The notes beneath the pieces are model-generated. The model was not told the origin of the DNA and did not search any database. It worked only from the letters and a program-made list of their open reading frames with translations. DNA of 64,000 bases, from the NCBI RefSeq assembly GCF_036227205.1, contig NZ_CP109442.1, positions 7,192,001 to 7,256,000 on the forward strand, in the 5' to 3' direction. Below are positions 25,734 through 34,007 of this stretch, one piece after another (the stretch's first letter is position 1; each line of letters starts with the position of its first letter). This DNA is from Amycolatopsis sp. NBC_01480 (GTDB taxonomy: Bacteria > Actinomycetota > Actinomycetes > Mycobacteriales > Pseudonocardiaceae). The translations under genes were made by a program, and so were the position numbers.

Positions 25734-26489
25734 GTGATGGCAGGCATGGCCGATCGTGAACGACAGGTGACCCGGGCGTTCGTCGCGCTGGCCGACACAC
25801 TGGTCGACGACTACGACATCGCCGATCTGCTGCACACGCTGGTCGGGCAGTGCGTGGCGCTGCTCGACGTCGCCGCGGCCGGGCTGACGCTGGCCGACGA
25901 GCGCGGCAGCCTGCAGGTGCTGGCCTCCTCCACCGAGCAGGCCCGGCTGATCGAGCTGTTCCAGCTCAACATCGACGAGGGCCCGTGTGTCGACTGCTTC
26001 ACCGGCCAGGTGCCGGTGCTGGTCGCCGACATCGCCGCCCAGTCCGCACGCTGGCCACGGTTCGCGGCCGAGGCGGCCCGCGACGGGTTCGCCTCGGTGC
26101 ACGCGCTGCCGCTGCGGCTGCGGAAGCAGACCATCGGCGCGCTGAACCTGTTCGGCCACCGTCCGGGCGAGCTCGGGGCCGACGATCTCGGGCTGGCGCA
26201 GGGCCTGGCCGACACGGCGACCATCGGCATCCTGCAGGAGCGGGCCATCCGGCGCGGGGAGATCCTGTCCGAGCAGCTGCAGACCGCGTTGAACAGCCGG
26301 GTGATCATCGAGCAGGCCAAGGGCGTGCTCTCGGTGGTCGGCGGGCTGGCCATGGACGACGCGTTCAGCGTCCTGCGCGACTACTCCCGCAGCACCAACT
26401 CCCGGCTGAGCGAGGTCGCCCGCGCCCTCGCCGACCGGACACTCGATCCGAGGGTCTTGCTGACCCGTTCGGCGGCGCGCGAGCGCTGA
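25734..26489 (+). CDS. GAF and ANTAR domain protein (second)
   Basis: 251 residues from GTG 25734; ATG codons at 25737 and 25746 are equally possible and only a loose AGGA is seen. GAF about 15-165 (FQLNIDEGPCVDCFTGQVPVLVADI, FASVHALPLRLRKQTIGALNLF) and ANTAR about 185-240 (LNSRVIIEQAKGVLSVVGGLAMDDAFSVLRDYSR), the latter closer to the family consensus than in the preceding protein. Likely an RNA-binding antiterminator responding to the same signal as its neighbour. The pair may form heterodimers; this is inference. Confidence 0.9.
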   Translation: MMAGMADRERQVTRAFVALADTLVDDYDIADLLHTLVGQCVALLDVAAAGLTLADERGSLQVLASSTEQARLIELFQLNIDEGPCVDCFTGQVPVLVADIAAQSARWPRFAAEAARDGFASVHALPLRLRKQTIGALNLFGHRPGELGADDLGLAQGLADTATIGILQERAIRRGEILSEQLQTALNSRVIIEQAKGVLSVVGGLAMDDAFSVLRDYSRSTNSRLSEVARALADRTLDPRVLLTRSAARER

Positions 26490-26518
26490 GGCGGGATCGG
26501 GCCTTCGAAGGGAACATC

Positions 26519-26878
26519 ATGGAAGTCCAGATCAGCACCGACAACAACGTGCACGGCGGGGACGAGCTGAACCAGTACGTCGAAGCCGAGCTGCGGTCGG
26601 CGCTGTCGAGGTTCAGCGACCACCTGACCCGGCTCGAAGTCCACCTGGGTGACGAAATCGCTTCCGGCGCCGAAGGCGTGGACCGCCGATGCGTGATCGA
26701 AGCCCGCCCCGCCGGCCGCCCGCCCGTCGCGGTCACCCACCACGCCGGCTCGGTCGACGAGGCCCTCGGCGGCGCGGTGCGCAAACTCGAAAGCCTGCTC
26801 GAGACCAAATACGGCCGCACCGACCACCGCAAAGGCGGCGACTCCATCCGCCACAGCCCCACCGGCGATCCACGATGA
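26519..26878 (+). CDS. HPF/RaiA-family ribosome-associated protein
   Basis: 119 residues, the size of the short, N-domain-only ribosome hibernation/inhibition factors. MEVQISTDNNVHGGDELNQYVEAELR and LTRLEVHLGDE match the beta-alpha-beta-beta-beta-alpha fold of sigma-54-modulation/S30EA proteins, ending in the helix SVDEALGGAVRKLESLLETK. It would bind the 30S subunit under starvation or hypoxia. GAAGGG precedes the ATG. Its position behind DosS-like and GAF-ANTAR genes fits a dormancy role like that of DosR-regulated ribosome factors. Confidence 0.8.
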   Translation: MEVQISTDNNVHGGDELNQYVEAELRSALSRFSDHLTRLEVHLGDEIASGAEGVDRRCVIEARPAGRPPVAVTHHAGSVDEALGGAVRKLESLLETKYGRTDHRKGGDSIRHSPTGDPR

Positions 26879-27083
26879 GATCGCGCGCCCGCGCGCGGCA
26901 GGCGTAGGCTTCGGCCAAGACCCCAGACCTCGGTACCACCGATCGGCCGCCCCGCGGCAGCCGACGACCGAGGAGGGCCGGACCTTGGGGAGAAACCCAC
27001 GTTGGCCGAGCCCTGCCGGACCATGAGCCGGGCATTGGTGACTGGGCGGTCGCACTCGCGCGGGGTGGCTGTTGCGGGTGGAC

Positions 27084-27345
27084 GGGTCTTTGTTCGCGAC
27101 GCGCTCGTTTGGCTGGATGCCGCTCGCGCCAGGATCCGCGGTGATACCGATGAGGGCCCGGTCGTCGTCTGGCCGGGCGCCGTTCGCGCCGTGGCCAAGA
27201 TCCGCGGCGACACTGGCGGGACCCTCGCGCTCGTCTGGCCGGATATCCGTTCTGCTGCGCCGAGGATTCGCCGCGACACCGGCGGGACCTTCGCGCCTGC
27301 GCGACCGGGCGCCGTTCGCGTTGTGGCCAAGATCCGCCGCGCCAA
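27084..27345. repeat. Imperfect ~66-bp tandem repeat in a 668-bp gene-free stretch
   Basis: Between the HPF-like gene and the desaturase (26879-27546) no gene is convincing. Units start with CCAGGATCCGCGG (27129), CCAAGATCCGCGG (27195), CCGAGGATTCGCCGCG (27260) and a partial CCAAGATCCGCCGCG (27327), with a decayed unit before 27129. The 66-bp period equals 22 codons, and both strands stay open across it (plus frame IRGDTGGTLALVWP-like, minus frame PVSxRILA-like repeats), so either a decayed repeat protein or a non-coding repeat is possible. Nothing else was recognised in 26879-27080 or 27346-27520. Confidence 0.6.
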
Positions 27346-27546
27346 CCGGCGCCCCATTTCCGGCACGCCACAGGCGCTCCGGCCGAGACCGGCCGGCCTC
27401 GGCCACGAGCCCCGCACCGGGCACCCACCCCCGGCGCCGCACGTGATCTCCCCCTGACACCCCGGACCGACCACCGCATCCACCGCACCCCTCGCGGTGC
27501 CCGGCCGTCGCCGGCTTCCGGCACCCGTTCTACTCGGAGGTCCACA

Positions 27547-28602
27547 ATGGACTACGTCATACCCGCCGCCCGCCCGGAGCCGGGCCGGACCCGGGGCAGC
27601 GATTACGCCGAGCTGTCCGAACTGGTGAAGGAAGCCGGGCTGCTGCGCCGCCGTCCGTACTACTACGCGCTGCGGGGCGGGGTGACCCTGCTGGTGTTCG
27701 CCGGCGCCTGGGTGCTGTTCGCGTTGCTGGGCGGCACCTGGTGGCAGATGGGCACGGCGGTGCTGCTGGCCGTGGCGTACACGCAGCTGTCGTTCCTCGG
27801 CCACGATGCCGGGCACAAGCAGATCTTCCGCGGCCGCCGCGCCAACGACGCGGTCGGCTCGGGACTGGCCGGACTGGTCGGCCTCAGCTACGGCTGGTGG
27901 GTCGGCAAGCACAACCGCCATCACGCGAACCCGAACGTCGAGGGCGCCGACCCGGACATCGACATGCCCGCGCTCGCGTTCAGCGCCCCGCAGGGCCAGG
28001 GCCGGACGGGGTTCCTGCGCTGGATGGCGAAATACCAGGCGTTCCTGTTCTTCCCGCTGCTCCTGCTGGAAGGCCTCGACCTGCACTGGTCCGGCATCAA
28101 AGCGGTCTGGAACGGGGGACTGCGAGCCCGGCGGCTCGAGGCGGCACTGCTGACCGTCCACATCGGAGGGTACCTGGCCGCGGTGTTCCTGGTCCTGCCG
28201 CTCGGCCAGGCTTTGGTGTTCATCGCGGTGCACCAGGCCCTGTGGGGTGTCTACATGGGATGCTCCTTCGCGCCCAACCACAAGGCCATGCCGCACCTGG
28301 AGGAAGGCCACCAGCTGGACTTCCTGCGCCGCCAGGTGCTGACCTCCCACAACGTCAACGGCGGCCGCTGGGTGGTCGTCGCCCTCGGCGGCCTGAACTA
28401 CCAGATCGAGCACCACCTGTTCCCGAGCATGCCGATGTCGACGCTGCGCCGGGCCCAGCCGCTCGTCCGCGAGTTCTGCGCCGCGCACGGCATCAGCTAC
28501 AGCCAGGGCGGACTGCTGGCCTCCTACCGGCAGATCCTGCGTCACCTGCACGAGGTCGGCGCCCCCTTGCGCGCCGCCGACGCCGCCCGGCCACGGCCCT
28601 AG
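27547..28602 (+). CDS. Membrane fatty-acid (acyl-CoA/phospholipid) desaturase
   Basis: 351 residues. Three histidine boxes for the di-iron centre: HDAGH (86-90), HNRHH (122-126) and QIEHH (286-290). Four hydrophobic segments (about 45-80 and 195-225 as helical pairs). It introduces a double bond using O2 and reductant from a ferredoxin or oxidoreductase, adjusting membrane fluidity. QIEHH as third box is typical of front-end and DesA3-like enzymes. GGAGG precedes the ATG. Its place in a hypoxia-type block is notable since it needs O2. Confidence 0.93.
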   Translation: MDYVIPAARPEPGRTRGSDYAELSELVKEAGLLRRRPYYYALRGGVTLLVFAGAWVLFALLGGTWWQMGTAVLLAVAYTQLSFLGHDAGHKQIFRGRRANDAVGSGLAGLVGLSYGWWVGKHNRHHANPNVEGADPDIDMPALAFSAPQGQGRTGFLRWMAKYQAFLFFPLLLLEGLDLHWSGIKAVWNGGLRARRLEAALLTVHIGGYLAAVFLVLPLGQALVFIAVHQALWGVYMGCSFAPNHKAMPHLEEGHQLDFLRRQVLTSHNVNGGRWVVVALGGLNYQIEHHLFPSMPMSTLRRAQPLVREFCAAHGISYSQGGLLASYRQILRHLHEVGAPLRAADAARPRP

Positions 28603-28719
28603 CCCGGTCCACCCCAACCGATTCCGTCTGACCGTCCCGCCCGTCGATCGTCGCCAGCCGATCCCAGCCTCCCTTCCCGCTCCGCCGATTCCGGCCCGAT
28701 CCGAACGTTGAGGTGCGCC

Positions 28720-29346
28720 ATGCTCACTCGAACCGTCGTCACCGTTCTGGTCGTGCTGGCGGTCGCGTTCGGGGCGGTGGGGCTGGTGGCGATCCCGCCC
28801 GGCGCGCTGGCCGGGTGGGTGCTGCTGGCCGGGGCAGTGGGCCTGATCGTCTGGCAGGGGGTCGGGCATCTGCCGGAGAATCGGTTCGTGGCGCGGCCCC
28901 GGCGGCCGGCCTGGTGGGCCGGCGTCGCAGCGGCGGCGTTGTGCTTGACCTTCTGCCTGGCGGTCACCGGTCTGGTCGCGGTGGCCGGCGCTGCCACGGC
29001 CGTGAGTTCGACGTTGCTGCTCCTGGCCGTCGCGGCCTGGGCCGGGTGGCGTTCCACGCCGGCGAAGACACCTCGGGCCGAGGTGCCGCCCGTGCGCTTC
29101 TCGGTGGTCCCGCCGCCGCTCGTGGCCGCGGACCTTGCCACCGACGAACTGTGCGTCGCCTGGCGCCGGAGTTACCTGGAGTTGCTGCGGGCCGTCGACG
29201 AGCCGACGCGGCAGCGGGTCGTCGTGCAGCGGCAGGAGTACCTCGACGAGCTGGAACGCCGTGACAGTCTCGGCTTCGCCCGCTGGCTCGACAGCGGCGC
29301 CCGCGCCGGCAGCGACCCCCGGCGATTCCTCACCAGCGGCGGCTGA
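28720..29346 (+). CDS. Membrane protein of unknown function
   Basis: 208 residues, family not recognised. Four hydrophobic segments (about 5-25, 30-47, 65-85 and 88-108) are followed by a soluble acidic C-terminal domain (120-208) rich in Arg and Glu (AWRRSYLELLRAVDEPTRQRVVVQRQ). GAGGTG is 6 bases before the ATG. It is followed after 2 bp by an Acg-like gene, so the two form an operon. The C-terminal part resembles short stress-operon domains of actinomycetes but no function is assigned. Confidence 0.75.
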   Translation: MLTRTVVTVLVVLAVAFGAVGLVAIPPGALAGWVLLAGAVGLIVWQGVGHLPENRFVARPRRPAWWAGVAAAALCLTFCLAVTGLVAVAGAATAVSSTLLLLAVAAWAGWRSTPAKTPRAEVPPVRFSVVPPPLVAADLATDELCVAWRRSYLELLRAVDEPTRQRVVVQRQEYLDELERRDSLGFARWLDSGARAGSDPRRFLTSGG

Positions 29347-29348
29347 CG

Positions 29349-30041
29349 GTGACCGAACTCGAAGCCTGGGCGACCGCGAGACCCTTGGCCTGGAGCGACA
29401 GCAGCCGCGCAGTACTCCACGACGCTCTGGCCCGGGCCACGCCGCAACCGTGGCCCGTCGACCTCGGCGACCAGGAAGTCGTGTTCCGCGAGCCATCCGG
29501 CGGGCAAGCCCTCGACAGCGCGGCTTTGTATCGCTGTGGTGCCGCGCTGGCAGCAGCGTGGACGGTCCTGCGAGTCCTCGGCCACGACCTCGTCGCCGAA
29601 TTCCCCCAGGAGCCGGGACAGCTCGCCGTCCTGCGCGTGATCGGCCGCAGCTCACCGGCCGCCCAGGATTGGCGGCGCTACGCGGCGATCAGGGACCTAA
29701 CCACGCCAGACGCCGTCCTGACACCCGCACCGCCGGCCGCAGTGCAGGCGATCATCGACGACGGCGCGTGGCCGGAAACTGCGCTGGAGATCGTGGACGA
29801 CAGCGCCTGGCCGGACCCGGACCGTCCACAATGGCCATTCACGCCCGGGTCCGCGATCCTGGTGCTCACGAACGGCAACGCCCGCTGCCACCACGTCCTG
29901 GCCGGGGCCGCGGTGCACCGGGCACGGCTTTCGGCCGCCGCGTCCGGCTTCCGCGCCGAGGTGATCACCGGCCCACGGCCGCGCGCTGTGGCACTGCCCG
30001 GCTTCCCCCACGCGCTGCTGCGGTTCGGCGCCCCCGGCTGA
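29349..30041 (+). CDS. Degenerate Acg-like nitroreductase-fold protein
   Basis: 230 residues, shorter than Acg (about 330). The N-terminal SRAVLHDALARATPQPWPVDLGD and SAALYRCGAALAAAWTVLRVLGHDL resemble the (RAPSVHNTQPWxW ... CGAALxxAR) pattern of Acg/Rv3131-type proteins. The C-terminal ILVLTNGNARCHHVLAGAAVHRARLSAA is like their second flavin-site helix, but the middle segment is missing. Start GTG 29349, 2 bp after the membrane protein. It probably does not reduce nitro compounds; a flavin or ligand store is conceivable. The assignment rests on pattern resemblance only. Confidence 0.5.
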   Translation: MTELEAWATARPLAWSDSSRAVLHDALARATPQPWPVDLGDQEVVFREPSGGQALDSAALYRCGAALAAAWTVLRVLGHDLVAEFPQEPGQLAVLRVIGRSSPAAQDWRRYAAIRDLTTPDAVLTPAPPAAVQAIIDDGAWPETALEIVDDSAWPDPDRPQWPFTPGSAILVLTNGNARCHHVLAGAAVHRARLSAAASGFRAEVITGPRPRAVALPGFPHALLRFGAPG

Positions 30042-30099
30042 ATCCGCGGGCCGAACCCGCATCCCCGCGCGTGATGCCTGATGGGACGTCGGCGATGCT

Positions 30100-30945
30100 G
30101 TGTGTGTGGAGTACGTGTCGAGAGTGCCGCGACCGCCGCTGGACGGGCTGATCGACGACCTCTACTACCTCGACGGCGCACCCCCGTACGCGCGGCTGAC
30201 CTTGCCGCCGATGCCGTCGGCGTTCCTCATCGTCAACCTCGGGGCTCCGTTCCGCATCCGCGCCGGCACCGACCTCGAGACGGCCGAGTACGCCGACGGC
30301 TGCGTGGTCACCACGCCCACCCGCGCGTTGGAATTCGGCTACCCGCTCCGGACGCGGTCCATCGGCGTGCACTTCAAGCCCTGGGGGCCGGCGCCGTTCC
30401 TGCCGATGCCCGCGGCCGAGCTGTGCGACCGGCCGGTGACCTTGGAGCAGGTCTGGGGCCGGCCCGCCACCACCGAGCTGCGCGACCGGCTGGCCACGGC
30501 GGACGGACCGCAGGAGATGCTGACCCTGCTCGAGGAAGAGCTGATGCGACGGCTGCGCGAGACCGACGGCCTGGGGCTGGTCCGCCACGCGAGCAGCGTC
30601 ATCGCGACGACCAGCGGGGCGGTGGCGATCGGCGACCTGAGCGTCGCGGCCGGGGTCAGCACCACTCATCTGGCGCAGCGGTTCAAGGAACTCATCGGTG
30701 TCACGCCGAAGCGGCTGGCCCGCACCCACCGCTTCGCCGCCACCGTGTTCGCGATCGACCCCGCCGGGCCGATCGACTGGGGCGCCCTCGCCGGTGGCGC
30801 GGGCTACTTCGACCAGGCCCACTTCGGCCACGAGTTCCGCGCGTTCACCGGGCTCACGCCGACCCGGTACCTCGAAGTCCGGCGCCGGTTCCTGCTCGAA
30901 CATCCCGGCCACGTGCTGGACAGCTGGCCGCTGCCGGTCGATTGA
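30100..30945 (+). CDS. AraC family transcriptional regulator
   Basis: About 280 residues. An N-terminal DUF6597-like/cupin sensor part (PPMPSAFLIVNLGAPFRI, GVHFKPWGPAPFL) is followed by a C-terminal double HTH (about 175-275: VAIGDLSVAAGVSTTHLAQRFKELIGVTPKRLAR ... DQAHFGHEFRAFTGLTPTRY). Start could be GTG 30100 or GTG 30106. The target is unknown; the DHFR-like gene 64 bp downstream on the same strand is the nearest candidate. Confidence 0.88.
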   Translation: MCVEYVSRVPRPPLDGLIDDLYYLDGAPPYARLTLPPMPSAFLIVNLGAPFRIRAGTDLETAEYADGCVVTTPTRALEFGYPLRTRSIGVHFKPWGPAPFLPMPAAELCDRPVTLEQVWGRPATTELRDRLATADGPQEMLTLLEEELMRRLRETDGLGLVRHASSVIATTSGAVAIGDLSVAAGVSTTHLAQRFKELIGVTPKRLARTHRFAATVFAIDPAGPIDWGALAGGAGYFDQAHFGHEFRAFTGLTPTRYLEVRRRFLLEHPGHVLDSWPLPVD

Positions 30946-31009
30946 ATTCTTACAAGAGCGGCAGCTCGCGACGCGCTAGTTTGGGGCACCCGAAACAGAG
31001 GAGAGCCCC

Positions 31010-31588
31010 GTGGGCAAGGTCGTCATGTACAGCTCGGTGTCGGTGGACGGCTTCGTCGCGGACGAGCACGACCAGCCCGGGCCGCTGTTCGACTGGCTGT
31101 CCGGCGGTGACATCCCGCTGGACGAGAGCGGCTACGTGAAGGTGTCGCAGACCTCCTACGACTACACCCGGCCGTACTGGGACCAGATCGGGACGACCAT
31201 CGTCGGCCGCCACGTCTTCGACCTGACGGACGGCTGGGACGGGAAGCCGCCGAGCGGGATCGACCACGTGGTCGTCGTGACCCACCGGCCGGCGCCCGAG
31301 GGCTGGGACCCCGGGGCGCCGTTCCACTTCGTCGACGGCGTCGAGGCAGCCGTGGCCAAGGCGCAGGAGCTTGCGGGGGACCGCATCGTCGAGGTCGCCG
31401 CCGGCGACGTCGGTGGCCAGGTGCTGGCCGCGGGCCTGGTCGACGAGGTGCGGATGGACGTCGTGCCCGTCGTGTTCGGCTCCGGCAAGCGCTACTTCGG
31501 GTCGGTCGAGGCGCAGCACCTGCTGGAGGATCCTGACGTGGTTCAGGGGAACCGGGTGCTTCACCTGCGCTACCAGGTGAAGCCCTAG
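31010..31588 (+). CDS. Dihydrofolate-reductase-family (RibD C-terminal) protein
   Basis: 192 residues. KVVMYSSVSVDGFVADEHDQPGPLFDWL at the N terminus, TTIVGRHVFDLTDGW, and the C-terminal GGQVLAAGLVDEVRMDVVPVVFGSGKRYF are standard for the DHFR-like/RibD_C family (YyaP/YwjB type), which bind NADPH and a pterin-like or flavin-precursor substrate. True folate reduction is not implied. GAGGAG precedes the GTG start. Transcription ends at the strong hairpin at 31631. Confidence 0.9.
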   Translation: MGKVVMYSSVSVDGFVADEHDQPGPLFDWLSGGDIPLDESGYVKVSQTSYDYTRPYWDQIGTTIVGRHVFDLTDGWDGKPPSGIDHVVVVTHRPAPEGWDPGAPFHFVDGVEAAVAKAQELAGDRIVEVAAGDVGGQVLAAGLVDEVRMDVVPVVFGSGKRYFGSVEAQHLLEDPDVVQGNRVLHLRYQVKP

Positions 31589-31630
31589 CCGGACGGGGTT
31601 TAGACGCCAAGCCGGGGCCCGGAAACAAGA

Positions 31631-31661
31631 CCGGGCGAGCCGCACAGCGCGGCTCGCCCGG
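31631..31661. terminator. Bidirectional terminator hairpin
   Basis: CCGGGCGAGCCGC (31631-31643) pairs perfectly with 31649-31661 across a 5-nt loop, between the convergent DHFR-like and lipoprotein genes (stops 31588 and 31679). No T tract. Confidence 0.75.
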
Positions 31662-31678
31662 ACAACCCAGCCGGAAAC

Positions 31679-32410
31679 TCAGGCTCCGGGACCGGAGTAG
31701 ATCTCGCTCTGCGGCGGGTCCGTCACGGTGACCGGCTTGTCCCAGTCGCTGAAGTTCATCGTGCCCTTGCCCGCCTGCTGCAGGAGCAGCAGGTAGTGCG
31801 GCTCGTCGGCGGCGACGTACGCGGTGCCCTCCGAGCTGTTGTACTTCAGCACCGAGGCGCCGTTGACGGTGCTCTTCTCGCCGCCGCTGAAGGTCGTCGT
31901 GCCGAGGGAGCCGACGGTGCCGTTGATGAAGGTGCTGTAGTCCAGGAACTCCTTGAAGGCGTCGCCGATGCCCGCGCCGATCTGGGAGGTCGACGGGACC
32001 CACTTGTCCTTCAGCTGCGCCACCACGCTGGACCCGGCCGGGATCCCGGCCTCCTTGATCAGCGAGTCGGTGAACCGGAAGTAGTACTTGTCCTTGATGC
32101 GCAGGACCGGCACCGCGACGCCGTCCTTGTCGACCGTGCCGCTCGCGCCGTCCTTGCTGAGCTTCAGGTCGAGCTTCACGGTGCCCGCGTCCGAGACGGT
32201 GCCCGAGACGTGCACCGAGGAGGCCTGCTTCGCGGCGTCGCTCACCGCGGTGCCGACCTTCGAGGCGGCCAGCACGGCCGGGGCGGCGGACGACGAGGCG
32301 GCGGCCGGGGCGGCGGACGGCGTCCCGTTGGTGGGCGAGCCGGCGCAGGCCGTGCAGAGGACGGCGATGGCTCCGGCGGCGGCGAGCGCGCCCGGGCGTA
32401 GACGGATCAT
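31679..32410 (-). CDS. LppX/LprG-like lipoprotein
   Basis: 243 residues. A signal peptide with Cys22 in VLCTACAGS (a non-ideal lipobox because the -3 residue is Cys) is followed by a Ser/Ala/Pro-rich linker to about residue 48. The body is one LolA-like half-barrel domain: VGTAVSDAAKQASSVHVSGTV, KLDLKLSKDGASGTV, IKDKYYFRFTDSL, YSTFINGTVG. LprG/LppX relatives carry lipids across the cell envelope. The next gene is divergent across a 299-bp control region. Good match in pattern to actinomycete LpqN/LprG-type sequences; ligand unknown. Confidence 0.7.
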   Translation of the reverse strand: MIRLRPGALAAAGAIAVLCTACAGSPTNGTPSAAPAAASSSAAPAVLAASKVGTAVSDAAKQASSVHVSGTVSDAGTVKLDLKLSKDGASGTVDKDGVAVPVLRIKDKYYFRFTDSLIKEAGIPAGSSVVAQLKDKWVPSTSQIGAGIGDAFKEFLDYSTFINGTVGSLGTTTFSGGEKSTVNGASVLKYNSSEGTAYVAADEPHYLLLLQQAGKGTMNFSDWDKPVTVTDPPQSEIYSGPGA

Positions 32411-32520
32411 GTGCGGAAATCCATTCGTGAAAGCCCAGGTACTCCCCCGGGACCCGATCGAGTATCGCCCATAACGGTGATTCGTTACCGATCGGCCGTA
32501 CTGAGGGTGACCACGGGGCT

Positions 32521-32564
32521 GTTCTCCACCCCTCGGCCCGCCGGGTGGAGACGGTTCTCCACCC
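32521..32564. promoter_or_regulatory. Alternating direct/inverted repeats in the divergent control region
   Basis: GTTCTCCACCC occurs twice (32521-32531 and 32554-32564, 33 bp apart) with the inverted copy GGGTGGAG between them (32543-32550). The middle copy can pair with either outer one, giving two mutually exclusive hairpins, or the three form a multi-site operator. It lies between the lipoprotein gene and the operon that leads to the two-component system at 34150. The rest of 32411-32709 holds only presumed promoters. Confidence 0.55.
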
Positions 32565-32709
32565 GGGATACGGCCTCGGGCGCACGACTCGCGCGGCCCG
32601 GATCCCTAGCGTTGTCCGCATGACGGGGACACCAAGGATCGCGACCATCCGAAAAGGACAGTCGCCGGGGTGCGGGCCCGTGGAAACCACCGAGCGAAGG
32701 GGAATTCCC

Positions 32710-33384
32710 GTGGTTGAGACAACCGACACGGCAGTGGGGCGCACCGAGGGCACGGCGGGCCGGTCGCTCCGGAACCCGGCGACCAAGACCATGCTGAAGA
32801 CCTTCTTCTGGGACTTCGGCCCGCCGGTGATCGTGTACTTCCTCGCGCAGCTGTTCGGGGCGAGCACCTACGTCGCCCTGCTGGCCGGCACGGTCGTGTC
32901 GGGGGCGCGGGTGCTCTGGGTCGCGGCCCGGCAGCGGCAGCTCGACCCGTTCGCCCTGTTCCTGCTGATCATGTTCGGCGTGGGCCTGCTGCTGACCTTC
33001 GTGACCGGCGACGTCCGCTTCATGCTGGCCAAGGACTCGGCCACCTCGGCCGTCTCCGGGCTGATCCTGCTGGGCAGCTGCGTGATCGGCCGCCCCCTCG
33101 TCTACTACGCGGCCAAGCGGATGGCCGTGTCGTCCGGGCGGCAGGCGGAGTTCGCCGCGACCGCGCAGACGCCGCCGATGCGGCAGCGCTGGCTCCGCAT
33201 CTGCCTGGTCTGGGGCTTCGGGCTGCTCGCCGAGTCCGCCGTCCGGATCCTGGGCATCTACGTGCTGCCGCTGGACGTCGCGGCCGACCTCTCACAGGTG
33301 CTGCAGATCGGCGTCATCGCCGCGCTGCTGTTCTGGACCGTCCGCTCGGCGAAGCGGCCGATCGCCGTCCCGGCCGCGCGCTGA
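32710..33384 (+). CDS. VC0807-type integral membrane protein
   Basis: 224 residues from GTG 32710, which has GAAGGGG 8 bases upstream; the frame is open further upstream but lacks a start signal. About six hydrophobic segments: 36-50, 55-72, 82-100, 115-130, 163-180 and 195-212. FFWDFGPPVIVYFLAQLFG and ALLAGTVVSGARVLWVAARQRQLD are the hallmark blocks of VC0807-family proteins, related to septation protein A, with no established function. It is followed by a DUF1453-like gene at 37 bp, then a histidine kinase, possibly all one unit. Confidence 0.8.
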   Translation: MVETTDTAVGRTEGTAGRSLRNPATKTMLKTFFWDFGPPVIVYFLAQLFGASTYVALLAGTVVSGARVLWVAARQRQLDPFALFLLIMFGVGLLLTFVTGDVRFMLAKDSATSAVSGLILLGSCVIGRPLVYYAAKRMAVSSGRQAEFAATAQTPPMRQRWLRICLVWGFGLLAESAVRILGIYVLPLDVAADLSQVLQIGVIAALLFWTVRSAKRPIAVPAAR

Positions 33385-33421
33385 CCCGGCCCCACCCACT
33401 CAGGAAGACGGGAACGAAGAA

Positions 33422-33976
33422 ATGAGCGGAACCCTGCAAGTGGTGCTGATCGTCGCGGCGATCGCCTACATGCTGATCCGGCGGCTGGCCGGGGAGCCGG
33501 CCGAAGCCAAGCGGATGCTGATCCTGCCGGCGATCCTGACCGTCATCGGCATCACCAACCTCGACGGCCTGAGCCACTCCGGCACGGCGGTCCTGTTCCT
33601 CGTCGGGACGCTGCTGATCAGCGTGGTCCTCGGCGCCCTGCGCGGCGCCAGCATCCGGCTTTCGCGGCGGAACGGCATCGTTTTCATGCGCTACACCTGG
33701 GTGACCGTCGTGCTCTGGGTCGCCAACATCGCGGTGAAGTTCGGCGGGAACCTGCTGCTCGGCGCGATCGACAAGAGCGACGCGGCGGCCCTGGGCAACA
33801 CGGTGCTCCTGACCCTCGGCGTCGGCATGCTGCTGGAGGGCGTGGTGGTGCTGGGCCGGGCGCTGCGCAGCGGCGAGCAGGTCATCTGGGCCCAGGGCCG
33901 GGACGGCGCGCCGCACCAGACCTCGCCCTGGCTCGACGACCTCCAGCGGCAGTTCGCCCGCCGCGGCCGCGACTGA
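33422..33976 (+). CDS. DUF1453/CcdC-like membrane protein
   Basis: 184 residues with four to five hydrophobic segments (about 5-20, 32-50, 55-72, 92-112, 125-145). LIRRLAGEPAEAKRMLILPAIL and ALRGASIRLSRRNGIVFMRYTWVTV resemble the DUF1453/CcdC pattern. Function unknown. It is located between a VC0807-type membrane protein and a NarL-type two-component pair whose kinase has membrane segments, so these membrane proteins may modulate that sensor (inference). Confidence 0.7.
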   Translation: MSGTLQVVLIVAAIAYMLIRRLAGEPAEAKRMLILPAILTVIGITNLDGLSHSGTAVLFLVGTLLISVVLGALRGASIRLSRRNGIVFMRYTWVTVVLWVANIAVKFGGNLLLGAIDKSDAAALGNTVLLTLGVGMLLEGVVVLGRALRSGEQVIWAQGRDGAPHQTSPWLDDLQRQFARRGRD

Positions 33977-34007
33977 CGAGCCCGCCCGGCGGGGCGGCGC
34001 CCAGCCG

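Noticed and set aside
27002..27457. A 151-codon plus-strand frame across the 66-bp repeats
   Set aside because: Reported as a repeat tract instead: the opposite strand is equally open, no ribosome site is present, and outside the repeats the sequence is Pro/Arg-rich without conservation clues.
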